From the NCBI RefSeq assembly GCF_021134715.1, contig NC_060025.1, forward strand, positions 1,240,001 through 1,304,000: 64,000 nucleotides of DNA, in the 5' to 3' direction. The position numbers and the translations under genes were made by a program. How positions within the stretch are numbered: position 1 is the stretch's first letter; every line of letters starts with the position of its first letter. Source of the stretch: Daphnia pulex (lineage: Eukaryota; Arthropoda; Branchiopoda; Diplostraca; Daphniidae). The notes beneath the pieces are model-generated. The model had not been told where the DNA came from. It saw only the letters and a list, made by a program, of their open reading frames with translations, and searched no databases. Below are positions 32,683 to 46,651 of this stretch, piece by piece.

Positions 32683-35244
32683 TTAATGTTGCTTCTCTTT
32701 TTCATTTTCTTCAACAAGCAAAGTCTCTTCTTTGAGCTGAGAAACATCTTCCTTCTTTTCCTTTTTTATTTTCAACCAAGAATTTTTAATCATGTCCGAG
32801 ACTTTCTCTCCAATCATAATCTAAAATAAGCGAGAAAAAAAAAATAATAAATAAATAAACATTTCAATGGAAGAAAAACAACTAAGAGTCTCACCGCTGG
32901 AGCGTTAGTATTGCCCGACACTATCACTGGCATGATGGAACAGTCAGCCACTCTCAAACCCTTGATCCCATGAACTTTCAATTGATGATCGACGACAGCC
33001 TTTGTATCTGTGGACGGGCCCATCTTGCACGATCCAGACGGATGGTATCCGGTGGACGAAGTGTAACGGACGAAACAGCGCCAATAATCATCCGTCCACG
33101 GGGTGAAGCCTTCACAGCCTGGGAATATCTTATCGTAGAATTTTGTCCCCAATTTTTTGAACGCTGTTGTTTTGACCAAAGCTAAGGCGAATTTCAAAGA
33201 CTCGATGATAGTGTCCATATCCGCTGTTTCGCTGAAATATTTTGGATCGATCAGAGGAGGAGCGTAAGGATCGGATGAAGACAACCGTATGGTTCCCCTC
33301 GACAGAGGGCGAAGTAGCCAAAGATGAAACTGCAACATGTCCGTATTGACTAACGGCTTGAAATAGCTATCCCAAATTTCATCAGTGAAACCAAAGTTGT
33401 GACGCAGGATTCCGCCGCTTTCGGATGCGGCAGTTCCGGAGAGAAAAGTGAGTCCGAGATCCGGCCAATCATCGTCGTCAGTTGGTGCGTATTTGGATTT
33501 AATCCAACCAAGACCCTCGCATCCGCCCAACATCGACATGGGCCCATTGGAGTTGAGGGTATAATTGAGAATCGTTGGTAAATTATAGTACCGTGTTTCC
33601 ATCATCCCGTAAGGCTTTTGAAAAAAAAAAAAGACAAATCAATACAATAGAACACTTAAATACGGGTTAAGTTGCACGAGTATAATTAATACCTTGTCGA
33701 CGTTAAAGACCATGCCCATAATTTCAGGGTGGTCTTGAAGATTGTCGCCGACAGCCAAGTCGGCAATCAGAGGAATACCGAATGATTTCAGATGATCTGC
33801 TAGACCCACTCCGCTCAACATCAACACTTGCGGACTGTTGATGGCTCCAGCCGAGACGACGACTTCCTTGTTAACTTTGATTTGGTAAATTTTGCCTTTC
33901 TTTTCGAAGCGGACAGCAGTCGTCTGCTTGGTTACCGGGTCGATGATGATCTTATGGACATGCGAATGCATTGAAATGTGAAGATTCGAGCGTTTGCGCA
34001 CCGGTCGAAGAAATGCTTTGGCCGTTGAGCATCGCGCTCCCCTGCGAATCGTTCCTTGCACACTGGAGAAACCTGAAAACTTTTCAATCACGTGATATTT
34101 TACTCATTCTATAAGAAACAAGGGAAAATATCAGACAGACCTATTTGCTGATGCGCGTTAGGATCAAGATGTTGGTATCCCATCTCGACGCCTCCTTCAA
34201 TGAAAGCGGTGACCAATGGCGTCTTGTACGGTGGCTCTTGGACTGTCAAATAGCCACCCGTTCCGTGATATTTTGTATTGGCCGCTACGTACGGGTTGCG
34301 GTTGTCTTCCGACTTGATGAAATACGGCAATACATCGTCGTAGGACCATCCAGGATTCTCCTTACTCCATTCGTCATAGTCTTTTTTGTTGCCTCTAATG
34401 TACATCATGTAATTGAGGACGGACGAACCACCGAGAACTTTGCCTCTTGGCCATAAACACCTGTTTTAAAATCAAACTGAGTTAGTTATCGAATTGTATT
34501 TAACCATTGTCATTTTGCATCACCTATGGCCTTCGATGGAAAGACAGGCTTGAGTTTGAGGAACGGTCTTGTAATTCCAATCAACGTTGCTTCGTTGGAG
34601 GAAAGCAGCGGTTCCAGGAATATCGGCAGCCATTGGCTCATCTCCACCTGCCTCCAGCAGCAAAACGTTCCAATCCGACACTTCGCTGAGCCGGTTGGCC
34701 ACCACCGCACCAGCAGACCCGGCTCCAATGACGATGAAATCATATTCCGTCAAAAACGTCTGAAAAATGGAATTAAAAAAAGATCACAGTAATCAAACAG
34801 GTTCAGCTGGTTTTTTTTTTGTTTTTGTTTTTTAGGGATAGATGATACAAAGAAACAAGAAATGGTCGACCTCTTCATTGCAAACCAAATAATAACAGAG
34901 AAACCTGTTTTTCCTACCCAAATTAAGCTTCGCGCAAGCTACGTGACTAGAAGCCGTTAACCTCTTTGAGGTTAATATTTCTTTATTCGGGTGATATTGA
35001 ATTAAGACAAAAATGGAAACGTTGGTAGAACTGTGATCACCGATAAAAATCTTCAAACACGACATTTTCAATTGAAAACAATGGGAATTAATAATGACTA
35101 AGAAATTTGTGAAATGCCTACGGGAACATCGGTGACAAATCCTTCCGGGTTGCTATTTTCAAACATGCTGTAGTAGAGATAGGTGGCGAGAAAGGACGGA
35201 ATTGATGCCCACAAACTCAGGGACCCGGTCACCTGTGATAACAT
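32683..35244 (-). CDS. GMC oxidoreductase (glucose dehydrogenase [FAD, quinone]-like)
   Basis: Six exons (35244-35122, 34759-34524, 34460-34141, 34072-33693, 33614-32895, 32820-32683) give about 638 aa, full family length. A hydrophobic N-terminus ([16 protein letters not shown]) is a signal or anchor. The FAD-binding Rossmann motif [19 protein letters not shown] comes next, then the GMC signature [15 protein letters not shown], and the second signature [13 protein letters not shown]. The C-terminal catalytic motifs are [10 protein letters not shown] (active His) and VSGNTNAPA. The tail is Lys/Glu-rich. Such enzymes oxidise alcohols or sugars with FAD; in arthropods they act in cuticle formation, immunity and ecdysteroid metabolism. 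Substrate not predictable. It lies between two LRR paralogues. Confidence 0.95.
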
Positions 35245-35569
35245 GTCGAGCTACGGGGTATTCAACGCTGTTCTCTAAATAGCATCCACTCGAGTCCACT
35301 TCGAAACAACAACTGACCGTCGACTGCGTATGGAATTGAACTTTAAGGTTCGCTGTGTACGTGCTACGTGGTCCCCTTTTAAGTTCAACCCGCTAATTTT
35401 TTAAAAAAGAACATACGTGGGTATGTAAATATTAAATTTTCCAGTTTTTAACGTAAAACACAAACTCCTTCGTTGATCTTGATTATTCTAGAACGCCAAA
35501 AAATCTGAACAGGTTCCGACCCCAAATTTTGAGCTTAGCCAAATGGTGAGCTGGTCGTGGTGGTAGAAA

Positions 35570-35900
35570 ACAAAAAGAAGCAATCTTGGCTAGCAAAAAC
35601 TGAAGAATGAATGCGGCCATGACTTTGGCTTCAAACTGTTGGCCCTGATCCAAGGACAGATCTCGATGATTGGGAGCTGCACTATTTCAGCAAAGACAAG
35701 AACACTTGATGTACCTCTTATGACCACATAACCGAAAATTCAATAAAATTGCATAATGTATCTCTTCCTGGAAGTTTTGGCTTGCTGATGGCCATTTTCG
35801 GCAGGAACAACGTCCATACATGACCACGTATGCGTGATCTTGATGGGAAAATGACCATTGCAAGCAAGTCGATGATTTCAATAAATGCACATTAGGCGTG
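35570..35900 (-). mobile_element. Fossil fragment of a Gypsy-like LTR retroelement (integrase region)
   Basis: Short minus-strand stretches resemble the catalytic core of a Gypsy/Ty3-type integrase, including a DQGQQFEAKV-like segment. The element is broken and only a few hundred bases remain; no LTRs were found nearby. It looks old. Confidence 0.4.
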
Positions 35901-38900
35901 TTGCTTACCCTGCAGCATTAACGTCTTGCGGACCGACGATTACCCGGGGACATCGCCAAGTTAAAACATTTGAAGGTCAACCTACAGAAGAATAACGGAC
36001 CTGTTAATATCTCATTGCTTTGATCTCTTTAGTCTTATCCAAGTACCTACCATTTATTCCCTTCTCTAACGAAACGATCCGACTTTGATCCTCATTTGTT
36101 GGCTCTGCTGGATAAATGTATCAAGGTAAACAGTGAAATTTAGAACATAAACCTAAAATTAGACGCAACAAAAAAACAATTAAAACCAAAACCTTCTAAT
36201 TGAATGATTTTAAGATTTAAAAATGTTTAAATTAATTAAGTTGGCGATTTTTCCCATTTGAATACAAGGGGTCAAATAATAACTATAAATTGGTATAAAA
36301 AAATGTCTGGGCATGCATCGCAATCCAACGGTATACACGCAAAAGGTACAGAAGGAAAAAAAAGGCAACGTCTACGGCGATGCCTTAACATATTTGGCAC
36401 ACTCGACCAAGGAAATTCTTGTAGCCTGGAGATAGTAAAGGAATCGCCGCAAAAGACGCACGCAACTGTTACCTAATTCACCCTACAGCAACGAAGCTGT
36501 TTGATGCAAGTCTACCCGACAACGATCCAAAAACTCACTCATCACGCGATGAAAGTCAATCCTGTTTGACATTTGATTGAAATCCTTTAAAAGGGCTCCT
36601 TGCACAGCTATTTTGAACAACTCGATTTTTCACGATGAGTCTATTGGGTGAGATCTAAATCAATTTTTCGATCGTCTTCAGGTAACTTTTTAAATGTAAG
36701 CGAAGTGTTATTGGATTAGGCGTTTGTCTAAGAAAATTGTGTCTGGAGCAATCGATGGCACGTAACACGCGAGTCTTCTTATTTTTATACGAACGCCATG
36801 TAGTATTCAAACCTGTTCTCGATGACGGTGCTTCAAGATCCGACAGCATTAGAACCGGAATTTGTCCGATTCAATCATTCAACCTTGGCTCAAAATAATT
36901 CCAAGCCGACATTACCCCACTCATTTGTTGTATGCTGTAGAACAGGATAAAAAGCCAAAAGGTTCTTTGTAACGGTTTCAAATTGCATTAACATTGTCAT
37001 CAACCCAATAAATGCTGGGTATTTCCCGCTTATTGCGAAAAACTTTAATAGATATGCGATAACCCTTTACTTTAATGAGAATAATTTAGTTGTTGAAATC
37101 GGAGGGTAATGCGGCTAATGCATTACCTGAAAAATAAGCTTGGCAGGAGTGAGGAGCAAAATTCAAAGATGAAAGAAGTGGAGATTGATGATCACAACAT
37201 GTGGACAGCCGTGAAGTTGTAAGAAGGTGACATCTTCTGGGGTAGAAAACAGTAGATTTAGTTTTGTCTAATAAAAGTGAATAGGAAAATAATAGCACCC
37301 AGACATATATAGGATACGAAAATAACCTGGAGCATAATGTTTTCTTTTTCTTTTTTCTCCTTTCCTCGAGTTGACTTGAGACCACTAAGAAACCAGTTCA
37401 TTGCCGAGTTTCGCTATGCATTTATTGCCTAGAAAAAAAAAAAGTAAAAGCATTAGAAACAAAACATGAGTAGGCTACACAGATCGTTAAAAAAACTCGT
37501 CCATGGTTACCCACTTTTATATTTATAACTTGTTTGTTCTTTTTATTGGATGAAGTATAAACGAACACTCGTGGGAGGATAAGATAATGCACTCGTTTCT
37601 CGCACTCGGAGTGTTAAAGGAAATTTGGTTCCATATAATCAATGCGGAATCGTTCTAGATAGTGAAAAATTGCGGAAAAAAGGCATTATTACGCTTCAAA
37701 ACCCCATAACAAGTGGATGAATAGGCTAATGAAAATAAAAAATACTTTTAAAATTATGAATTTTCCTTAATACACTAATTCCCTCAAATTCAATTGAATA
37801 TAAGGTAAATCAACAGGTATTCAACACTAGTATACTATAGCTGACTATCACAGTAAATAAAACAAAAAGAATGTTCAAAAGGACTTGTTTTGGACTTTGG
37901 TTGATGCTTAAGTTTAAGCGATTTCACTTCTAAGCTGAAATAGGTATTCTAACAAATAGGAATCTACCTCAGTCAAAGTACTGGCAACTTTCTAGTGGTT
38001 GTGGGGCACTATTGGGCACTGATGAGGAGATCTTGTGACCAGATACACAGCTCACATTATCTAATGTGTACGTAACACAGCTGACGCAGATGTTCTTCCA
38101 TCATATGCTGAGACAGAACTTACTCAAATTAAAGATCAATAAACAAGTTCTTTACAACCCTTAACATCTCTTCTATAGTTAGGTATTAGAACTAAGAGAT
38201 TGATGCTGCTCGTATTCGGCTCTGATATTTCTTTAGATCCAATAGTTTCTAGCCAAATATCATACAACAAAGATCAAAGTAAATGTTAGGAGTGACTTTA
38301 CGCCTGTTATTCTAGGCATTTCAAGCAAGTGGTTTAAAGAATTCAACAAAAATGTTTTCAGTTCTTCTTAAATTCTACGATTTCTACTGTCAAATTTGCC
38401 TTCAGAGTTCAGGCACATTAAATTAAAAAAAACAAAAGCGGCATTGACATACTTTTATCATTTGTCACGTGATCGAAAAAGCCACCTATGAGGTATATAA
38501 TGCACTAAAATTCACCGCGAGTGTTTGAAAATGTTCCGCTTTTATTGTTATACTACGAGTACGGCTAATTGGCTGTCAGTAAATATTTAGTTTTTCACTT
38601 AGAAAAGAAAAAAAAAAAAAAAATTAGCGAAATGTGCTTGATGCGATTAACGTCAAGTATTGAACTAAAATAAAAACAACTCCACAACCCTCACGAGCTG
38701 ACAGTTTTTTTTAGCCTTCCCGAGAAACGGATAAATAGATAACCTGAACTTCGTAATCGACATGAAATTTTCCTAGAAGTTCAATTTCTTTGTGTTTTGG
38801 GTACTAAATTAAATGGGCAATGAAAGTAACTACAGAGAACCTAAAATATTGAAGTAGTTGGCGGCCTTGGCGCTTCGGTCTGCCGTATTATTGGAAATTT

Positions 38901-39069
38901 TTTACATTTTGCTTGACGAACGAACATTAGAATTACAGAGGTGGATTTTATAAACAAAACATGGAATAGCAAATGCATCGACAATTTTTTCAAACTTATT
39001 ACTCTAATACTATCCAATTGTTATTTCATCTTCACTTTTGCGTTCTTATTGTAACTTTTTTTCTTGCTC
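35901..39069. other. Long intergenic stretch, no gene seen
   Basis: AT-rich with an A-run near 38609-38626. Small frames at 36258 and 37086 lack motifs. A TTTAAAAGG-type promoter-like motif near 36586 precedes a five-codon frame with a donor, but the downstream frame ends quickly. Confidence 0.45.
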
Positions 39070-41041
39070 TCAGACCTCAATTTCGCCTTCTTCTTCACTT
39101 TCTTCTTGGTCTCCTTCTTCTTCATCCGACTCACAAGGCAAAAACAGGACAGATAATTCCCAATTCTTTTCGACGGCTTTGTTTTGCCAATTTTCAACAT
39201 CCTTTTTGGTTAGCTTTTTACAGCAGTTCAAATTGATTTCCGTGAGAGGGTTGCTTTCTGTCATGAACAATTCGATACCTTTCTCAGTCACAAAATTACA
39301 GTCGAACAAGTCTAGTTTCTTAAGATGGTTGAATTCGTTCGATTGGACTGCCTCTTGAAGGACATGGTCTGTGAGTGCATCACAACTCCGAATTTCAATA
39401 TCCGTAAGTGAGGGAGAGGAAAGCAGGCATATCCAGTCTGTGGATAGAATTTCACCACATAATGTAAGCTTCTTCAGTTTCTTAAACTTGAAATTTTTCA
39501 ACTTGATCCGTTTTCGTTGATTCATTCCCGTCCTTTCTTCCATCCATCTGGTTGTCGTGTAAGAATTCCGCCAGAGTTTAAGACAGGTAAGGTTAGGACA
39601 AAATTTGATAAGAATGGGTATGTTCGTGGAAAACCTTGGGATTGGGCGCAGATTCAAAAGTTCCAGTGACGTCAACGAATTTCCTTTAACACTTAAAAGA
39701 GGAACTAAACCGCCAGAAAAAGTGAGGATGTCGGATACCGTACAGACGATTTTGAGTTCGGTGAGTCTTTCCAGGGTCGATAGGCTTAAGAGGTCACGTT
39801 CTTCTTTTAATCCAATTGACCCAACATTTACCCTAGTAAGTGCAGGGCACAGAAAAGCAATCAACTCTAGGCTGCCAGCCAAGTAGAGGTAGGAGCCATT
39901 ACGAGGAGGAATATCCAAAACAGTCAGGGAATATTTAGGCTTGTCCAGCAATTTTTGGCTCATAAAGTCTGCTTGATGCATCTCTGCCAAGTGATGAACA
40001 GTGAGTACATCTAACTCTTGAAGCGCTGGCAAATTTCTAAGGGCGAGTTTGACGCCTTCCCGAGAAACGGATGATCCATAAACCTTTAACCTTCTAATTG
40101 ACTTGCATTTGCCCAACAGTTCACTTTCCGGTCCGGAATTAACAACACTGACACACAACCCTGCTATTCCAGCATCTGTAACCTTTAGGCAGCCTCCAAC
40201 ATCCAGGTCCCTATACACACACACAAATTAAAATAAATATAGGTTACTATATGTTATCAGATACATTTCGTTCAAGTTTATGACACATTTATTCAGTATA
40301 CTTTATTTTCACTATGTATTTATAAAAGTACTCGATCATGTCACCATGTCCAATTTATTAGCAATATACCTCAAATCTTTAAGAAAAATTCCAATGTGGA
40401 TCAAACAGCTGTCTCCTATATCAGAATGCCAAAAGCATAATTTTTGTAAATACTGAAATCTGTGAATGTTTGACGAAACATGCAAGTTAATGTCTTCTTT
40501 CACTTCAGCTATTCTCAAAGATTTCAATTTCTGTAATTCACCAAGATGTTGGAATTAGTAAAATTATAAAAATGTATAGAGAGCTAATTATAGCAATTAG
40601 TTTCTTAACTGGAAATCTTTTCGAGGCAATGTCAAGGAATCCACAAACTATTTGTTTTTTTTCCATATAAATGCTTGCGCTATCCCTTGTTATCAACATT
40701 CTAAGATAACACCACAGTATCCTATTTCCTTGGCATAGTGGTCTGATGTGACGCAGGGGAAGTTTCAACAAAAGTGTAAAAGCTGAAAAAAATAATCAAA
40801 TTACAAATTTATTATGTTACTATTATTTTACTTTTATTAAATAACCATAAAGCTTACGTAATAAATCCAAAAAAGGCATGAAACTTTGGTTAAGTTCGTC
40901 ATCTTCTCCATTTGCCAACAAGTTAATGGCATTTTTTGCAGTAGTGTCATCAATCAATTCGTTGAACCTATTTGTCAATGAACTTCGGACAAACAATGTA
41001 CATATTTCCTTCAGAGATTTTACGTTTCTTGAACGAGGCAT
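39070..41041 (-). CDS. LRR protein, AMN1/F-box-LRR-like (paralogue 2)
   Basis: Exons 41041-40858, 40782-40610, 40530-40370 and 40210-39070 give about 552 aa. The start MPRSRNVKSLKEIC, the first-exon end FLDLLR, the join RDLDVGGCLKVTDAGI and the repeats (LTDIEIRSCDALTDHVL, LKKLDLFDCNFVTEKGI, LTEINLNCCKKLTKKDV) parallel paralogue 1 at 29906. Intron phases are identical. Differences: exon 2 ends about seven codons earlier, at a GTTAAG donor, and there is an acidic tail (ESDEEEGDQEESEEEGE) absent from paralogue 1. Probable target-recognition subunit, as for paralogue 1; function inferred. Confidence 0.82.
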
Positions 41042-41886
41042 AATCGAAGGTAAATAAATTTACATTCATAGATAAATGAGAATTGATTTGTTCAGTAAGC
41101 GATGCAAGTTCAAGGTGGCATGGCAACAGAAGCAAACAAGAAACAAATGAACACATGCATGAACATGAGGTCGGGCTTTCATATAAATATTGGCGTTGCC
41201 AAATTTCATTTATTCGTTCAGTTTTTTTTAAATTGCTTATTTGTTATTTGTTAATTGCTATTTGATCATTTTAATTTGTAGTTTGTTTGTTTGTATTTTA
41301 AAATCTAAAAACGTTTATTGTTCTTATTATAAATTTTGCTAAGCAAGGAAGTATTTTTATTTTCATGTGAGAATAAGTCAATAAGAAAAAGTAGCTTCTA
41401 GCTTCTTAACATAGCTACTTCAGAAAATTACAATTGCTAAATTGGGAAAAAGTAAATTAAATTAGAGATTGCTGCCTGGTTAAAAATTAGAAATGGAATC
41501 AATGTGGACTTCAGAAGCATGTATTTCAATTTTACAAATAACTGACCAATTCTTTTCGATTATGGGAGAGTTTTCCATTCATTTCATACCTTCTAATGGT
41601 CGCGAAAAGAAGCAAAAAAAAGTATGCAAATAACATGTAAATGGACTTGTTTTGAAGGAGCTTGACGGATTCAACAATTTCTCCTATAATCCGACCATTT
41701 CTGCAATCCCAAACGGTCAGTAGGGAAATAAAGAGAATCACATTTACATCAGTGTAGTGGGGTGGAAAGGTTTTGAATGTGGGGGGTAGAAGTGGGTTTA
41801 AAGGAGTGGAGATAAAAAAGTGGTTTTTATTTACTTCATTCCACACAGCAAAACTGCATTATTTCACATGGTCATTCAGTTTGTTA
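41042..41886. other. Promoter of LRR paralogue 2 and 3' region of VPS4
   Basis: AT-rich. An AATAAA on the minus strand near 41826 would fit the VPS4 polyadenylation signal. A 104-codon minus-strand frame (41846-41532) begins just downstream of the VPS4 stop and has no known motif. Confidence 0.45.
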
Positions 41887-43689
<1,803 letters not shown>

Positions 43690-44224
43690 CGCCAAACAAA
43701 TAAAGAATGAAAATTTCACTGACAGCTAAAGCAAATTCAGCAGTAATGCAACAACAATTTAACTGTCACAGCTTCCACCTTTCAATATGATCGCCAGTCA
43801 AAAAAATCGATGCCAAAAATTAGGACAACCTGAGGAAATAAAAAGGACAACACTAATCTCAGAGCAATAGATCCCTGGTCGGTTCTCGGCTGTGTTGGCT
43901 TCCCTATCCCGGTTTCAGGGTAAACGTGGTCCGATTTGGAAAAAATGATGAGCGCCTCTAGTGAGTGTGTCAGCTACTACGTGAAGCCAGCCAATCAGGA
44001 AGGGTCTATGAAAAACTCATTGGCCAATCACAGCTTACTTTTCTACATGAAGTGAACAATAATAAAAAGGTAGAAATATCCAACTGTCAAACCTCTAAGT
44101 TTCAAGCCGAATTTATATTCGATTTTGAATAGCCGGTTGTTTTCGCACAATCCTAAATTAATTTGCCGTAATTTATAAAATGTTGTACTATTTTCAATGA
44201 ATGTTTTTACTTTCCAACTATTAG
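43690..44224. other. Intergenic between VPS4 and OSCP
   Basis: The stretch contains CCAAT-box motifs (GCCAATCAGG near 43991, GGCCAATCAC near 44022) and the left arm of a widely spaced inverted repeat (43861-43926). A first exon for the OSCP gene would be expected here, but I could not find one with a start codon, mitochondrial leader and fitting donor. Confidence 0.5.
43861..43926. repeat. Inverted repeat, left arm
   Basis: Its complement is found at 46275-46341 with two mismatches and one length difference over 67 bases. Weaker similarity continues inward to about 43970 on this side and outward to about 46200 on the other. Confidence 0.9.
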
Positions 44225-45012
44225 GCTCGTAACTTCAGCACCAGTTCATCATCCCAGCAGTTGGTGAAGGTAAATCATGTGAGTGTGGTACAGGTACATT
44301 TTAACCTAATTGTGTAATTGTTATAGGCTCCAGTCCAAGTTTTTGGGTTGTATGGTCGCTATGCCTCAGCACTCTACTCTGCTGCTTCCAAACAGAAATC
44401 TTTGGACAAAGTTGAGAGCGAGTTGAAGGACTTTCATGCAACTATTGCCAAAGATCTCGTTTGGCAGAATTCATTGCCAACCCCACTTTGAAGAGATCAC
44501 TTAAGAAAGATGCTCTTATTTCAGTTGCCAAGAAATTGAAAATGAGTGCTGTTACAGGCAACTTCCTTGGTAAGTTTTTCTTTTCTATTGGTTTTCACTT
44601 CATTCTAATTGTTATTCATATGTTTATGATTACAGAACTCCTTGCTGAGAATGGAAGACTTAACAAATTGGATGTTGTCACTGGCCATTTCTTTAACATG
44701 ATGGCTGCATTCAGAGGTGAAGTTGTATGTGAGGTCACCTCAGCCAAGGTAAAATATAAATCTAAAAAACATTAAACAATTACATGTTTAAAAAAATCTA
44801 TTCTTATATCAAGGCCTTGGATGCTGCTACATTGAAAGAGGTTACTGCCGCTCTTTCTGGATTCTTGCAGAAAGGACAGTCTCAAGATTTCAACCAAGGT
44901 GGATCCCTCCATTGTTGGTGGACTTGTAGTTGTCCTTGGAGATCGCTACATCGACATGAGTTTGGCATCAAAGATTGAACGTTACACCACTCTCCTTAAA
45001 CAACCCGTCTAG
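44225..45012 (+). CDS. ATPsynO: ATP synthase subunit O (OSCP), mitochondrial; frame interrupted, first exon not found
   Basis: Exons near 44225-44269, 44327-44569, 44637-44748 and 44814-45012 encode [111 protein letters not shown] and [16 protein letters not shown] joins F1 to the peripheral stalk of mitochondrial ATP synthase. The frame breaks twice: one base seems missing near 44458, and two bases near 44882. The exon with the start codon and leader is not visible. Introns are kept, so it is not a processed copy. Either this is a recently disabled duplicate or the sequence has errors here. AATAAA at 45092-45097. Confidence 0.85.
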
Positions 45013-45151
45013 AAATTTTAAGTTGGCTGCGTTATAGTGGGAAACAAATATGTACATCTAATGGCAAAGAAATGCTGTAGTGGATATGAAAAATAAAAGA
45101 AATCGTATCACGAAGTTCTCCTTGTATGCAAACAAAATTGTCATTGTTATT

Positions 45152-45846
45152 TCAAACACCACATTCAGCTAAAGACAATAATTTGTGCACATTATATCTG
45201 GTTGAAACATTTGTCTCTTCTTGGTCCATAAGTTCTCGCATATACCTGTGTCTTCGTTCCCAGTTTCGACTAAGTTCTGTTGGGCAAGCCGAGGATTTCT
45301 TTTTGGAACTTTCAACTACTGCCAAATGATCCTTTAGATCGGGAAGATTACTCACAAAGCGGGATGAGACTTCAACGAGCTGTCGCATCAATTTAACATT
45401 CAGCATGCAGGGAGGGGTAACAAACCAGACGGTCTTCAAATCCTTCTCCTGAGCTGCTTGAATGATGCTTTTGGATTCGTGAATGTGTGAAGCGACGGAG
45501 CATAATACTCGGGCGTATTTGTTAAACGTAGCATAGTTTGGCTCAGCTTCATAGAGTACATGCCACAAATTGACCATCAACTGCATTAGCTCACACATGA
45601 TCCAGGGAGCTTCCACTACAATATATATTCAAGAATTGTTATTTAATATTAAACAAAATAAACATATGTAAAAATACCACTTACGTTATTTCTCCATTTG
45701 AAAACATCAACATTTTGCATTACTTGTTGACTAGATGTATCTAAAATGAAAATGGTTCGGTTTCTGTGCATTACAGATTGTACAGAACATACAATATTAC
45801 TACCATTTAACAGAAAATGTTGGTTTCCAGGGCATTGCTCCAGCAT
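45152..45846 (-). CDS. Uncharacterised protein (C-terminal exon firm, 5' part uncertain)
   Basis: The last exon, 45615-45152, is open for 154 codons: helical, with EAPWIMCELMQLMVNLWHVL, CMLNVKLMRQLVEVSSRF and a charged end including RNWERRHRYMRELM. Upstream, 45846-45685 encodes SNIVCSVQSVMHRNRTIFIL and ends at a GTAAGT donor. The phases of the two exons do not agree, and a second frame just upstream of 45850 (FHPYKRWTLNAGAMPWKP) also looks coding. So either the exon model is wrong or there are indels, as in the OSCP gene that overlaps its 3' flank. I do not recognise the family. Confidence 0.5.
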
Positions 45847-46274
45847 TAAGAGTCCACCGTTTGTAAGGATGGAACACGTTCAAAATTTCAATCCCTGTTT
45901 GAAAGTCACTTTCGTTAAAATGATGGGAGCAAATATGTACTCGTCAAATTACTACATGGAATTAGTTCTCGCCATTTTGATAATGAAGTTTTAGGAATTG
46001 CAAACAGGGTAACCTCGTTTTCTTTTTGATTTCCTTTGAAATATGTTGATTTACAACCAGGAACAGCACGCCTGCCAACCATTTTTACAGAAATTATGGT
46101 TAGGCTTCATTCACGTAATACACGATGATGGCGAACGTATTCACATATTACACAAAAATGGCCGCCGAAAGTATTATTTGAAAGTCAACGTCTTATCACT
46201 AGATGGCGCTGATTCATTTTTCCACTTCACAACTTCTGACAAGCTCCGCCCTAAAATGTCTGAAAATCGGGGAT

Positions 46275-46341
46275 ACGTTTACCCTGAAACCGGGATAGGG
46301 AAGCCAACACAGCCGAGAACCGACCAGGTATCTATGGCTCT
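46275..46341. repeat. Inverted repeat, right arm
   Basis: The complement of 43861-43926 (two mismatches). The pair encloses the OSCP gene and the minus-strand gene at 45152-45846. Confidence 0.9.
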
Positions 46342-46651
46342 GCTAATCTTACTTTCGGTAAAGACTGATAGAAATGAAGGCCATGTATCTTACTACCATT
46401 ATGCGGAAGTTATGGTTCATGAAAATGCCGTACATGGCGCCACATAGCTGTAATGAAAAGCATTCAAACTTCAAAATGTTGAGAAATAAAATTTTAATAC
46501 TGTATTGTGTGATAAAATGCGCTCATCATATACATAAAATTTGCAAATAAACAATCAAGAATCTAAAATCATATCAATTTCTTTTCGACACCATAAATTT
46601 CGTTCAGTGTTTAAAATAAAACGTGAGTAGTCTCTCAAAGGACTAGATTAT

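Noticed and set aside
36258-36476. 72-codon frame, Lys/Arg/Gln-rich
   Set aside because: No motif, splice context or promoter, and it lies in AT-rich intergenic DNA.
37086-37385. 99-codon minus-strand frame
   Set aside because: Composition is Ser/Leu/Lys-rich without a domain, and no flanking exons were found.
46043-46447. 134-codon plus-strand frame across the right inverted arm
   Set aside because: It overlaps the 5' region of the minus-strand gene and the repeat arm, shows no family similarity, and the arm sequence is also present at the left side outside any frame.
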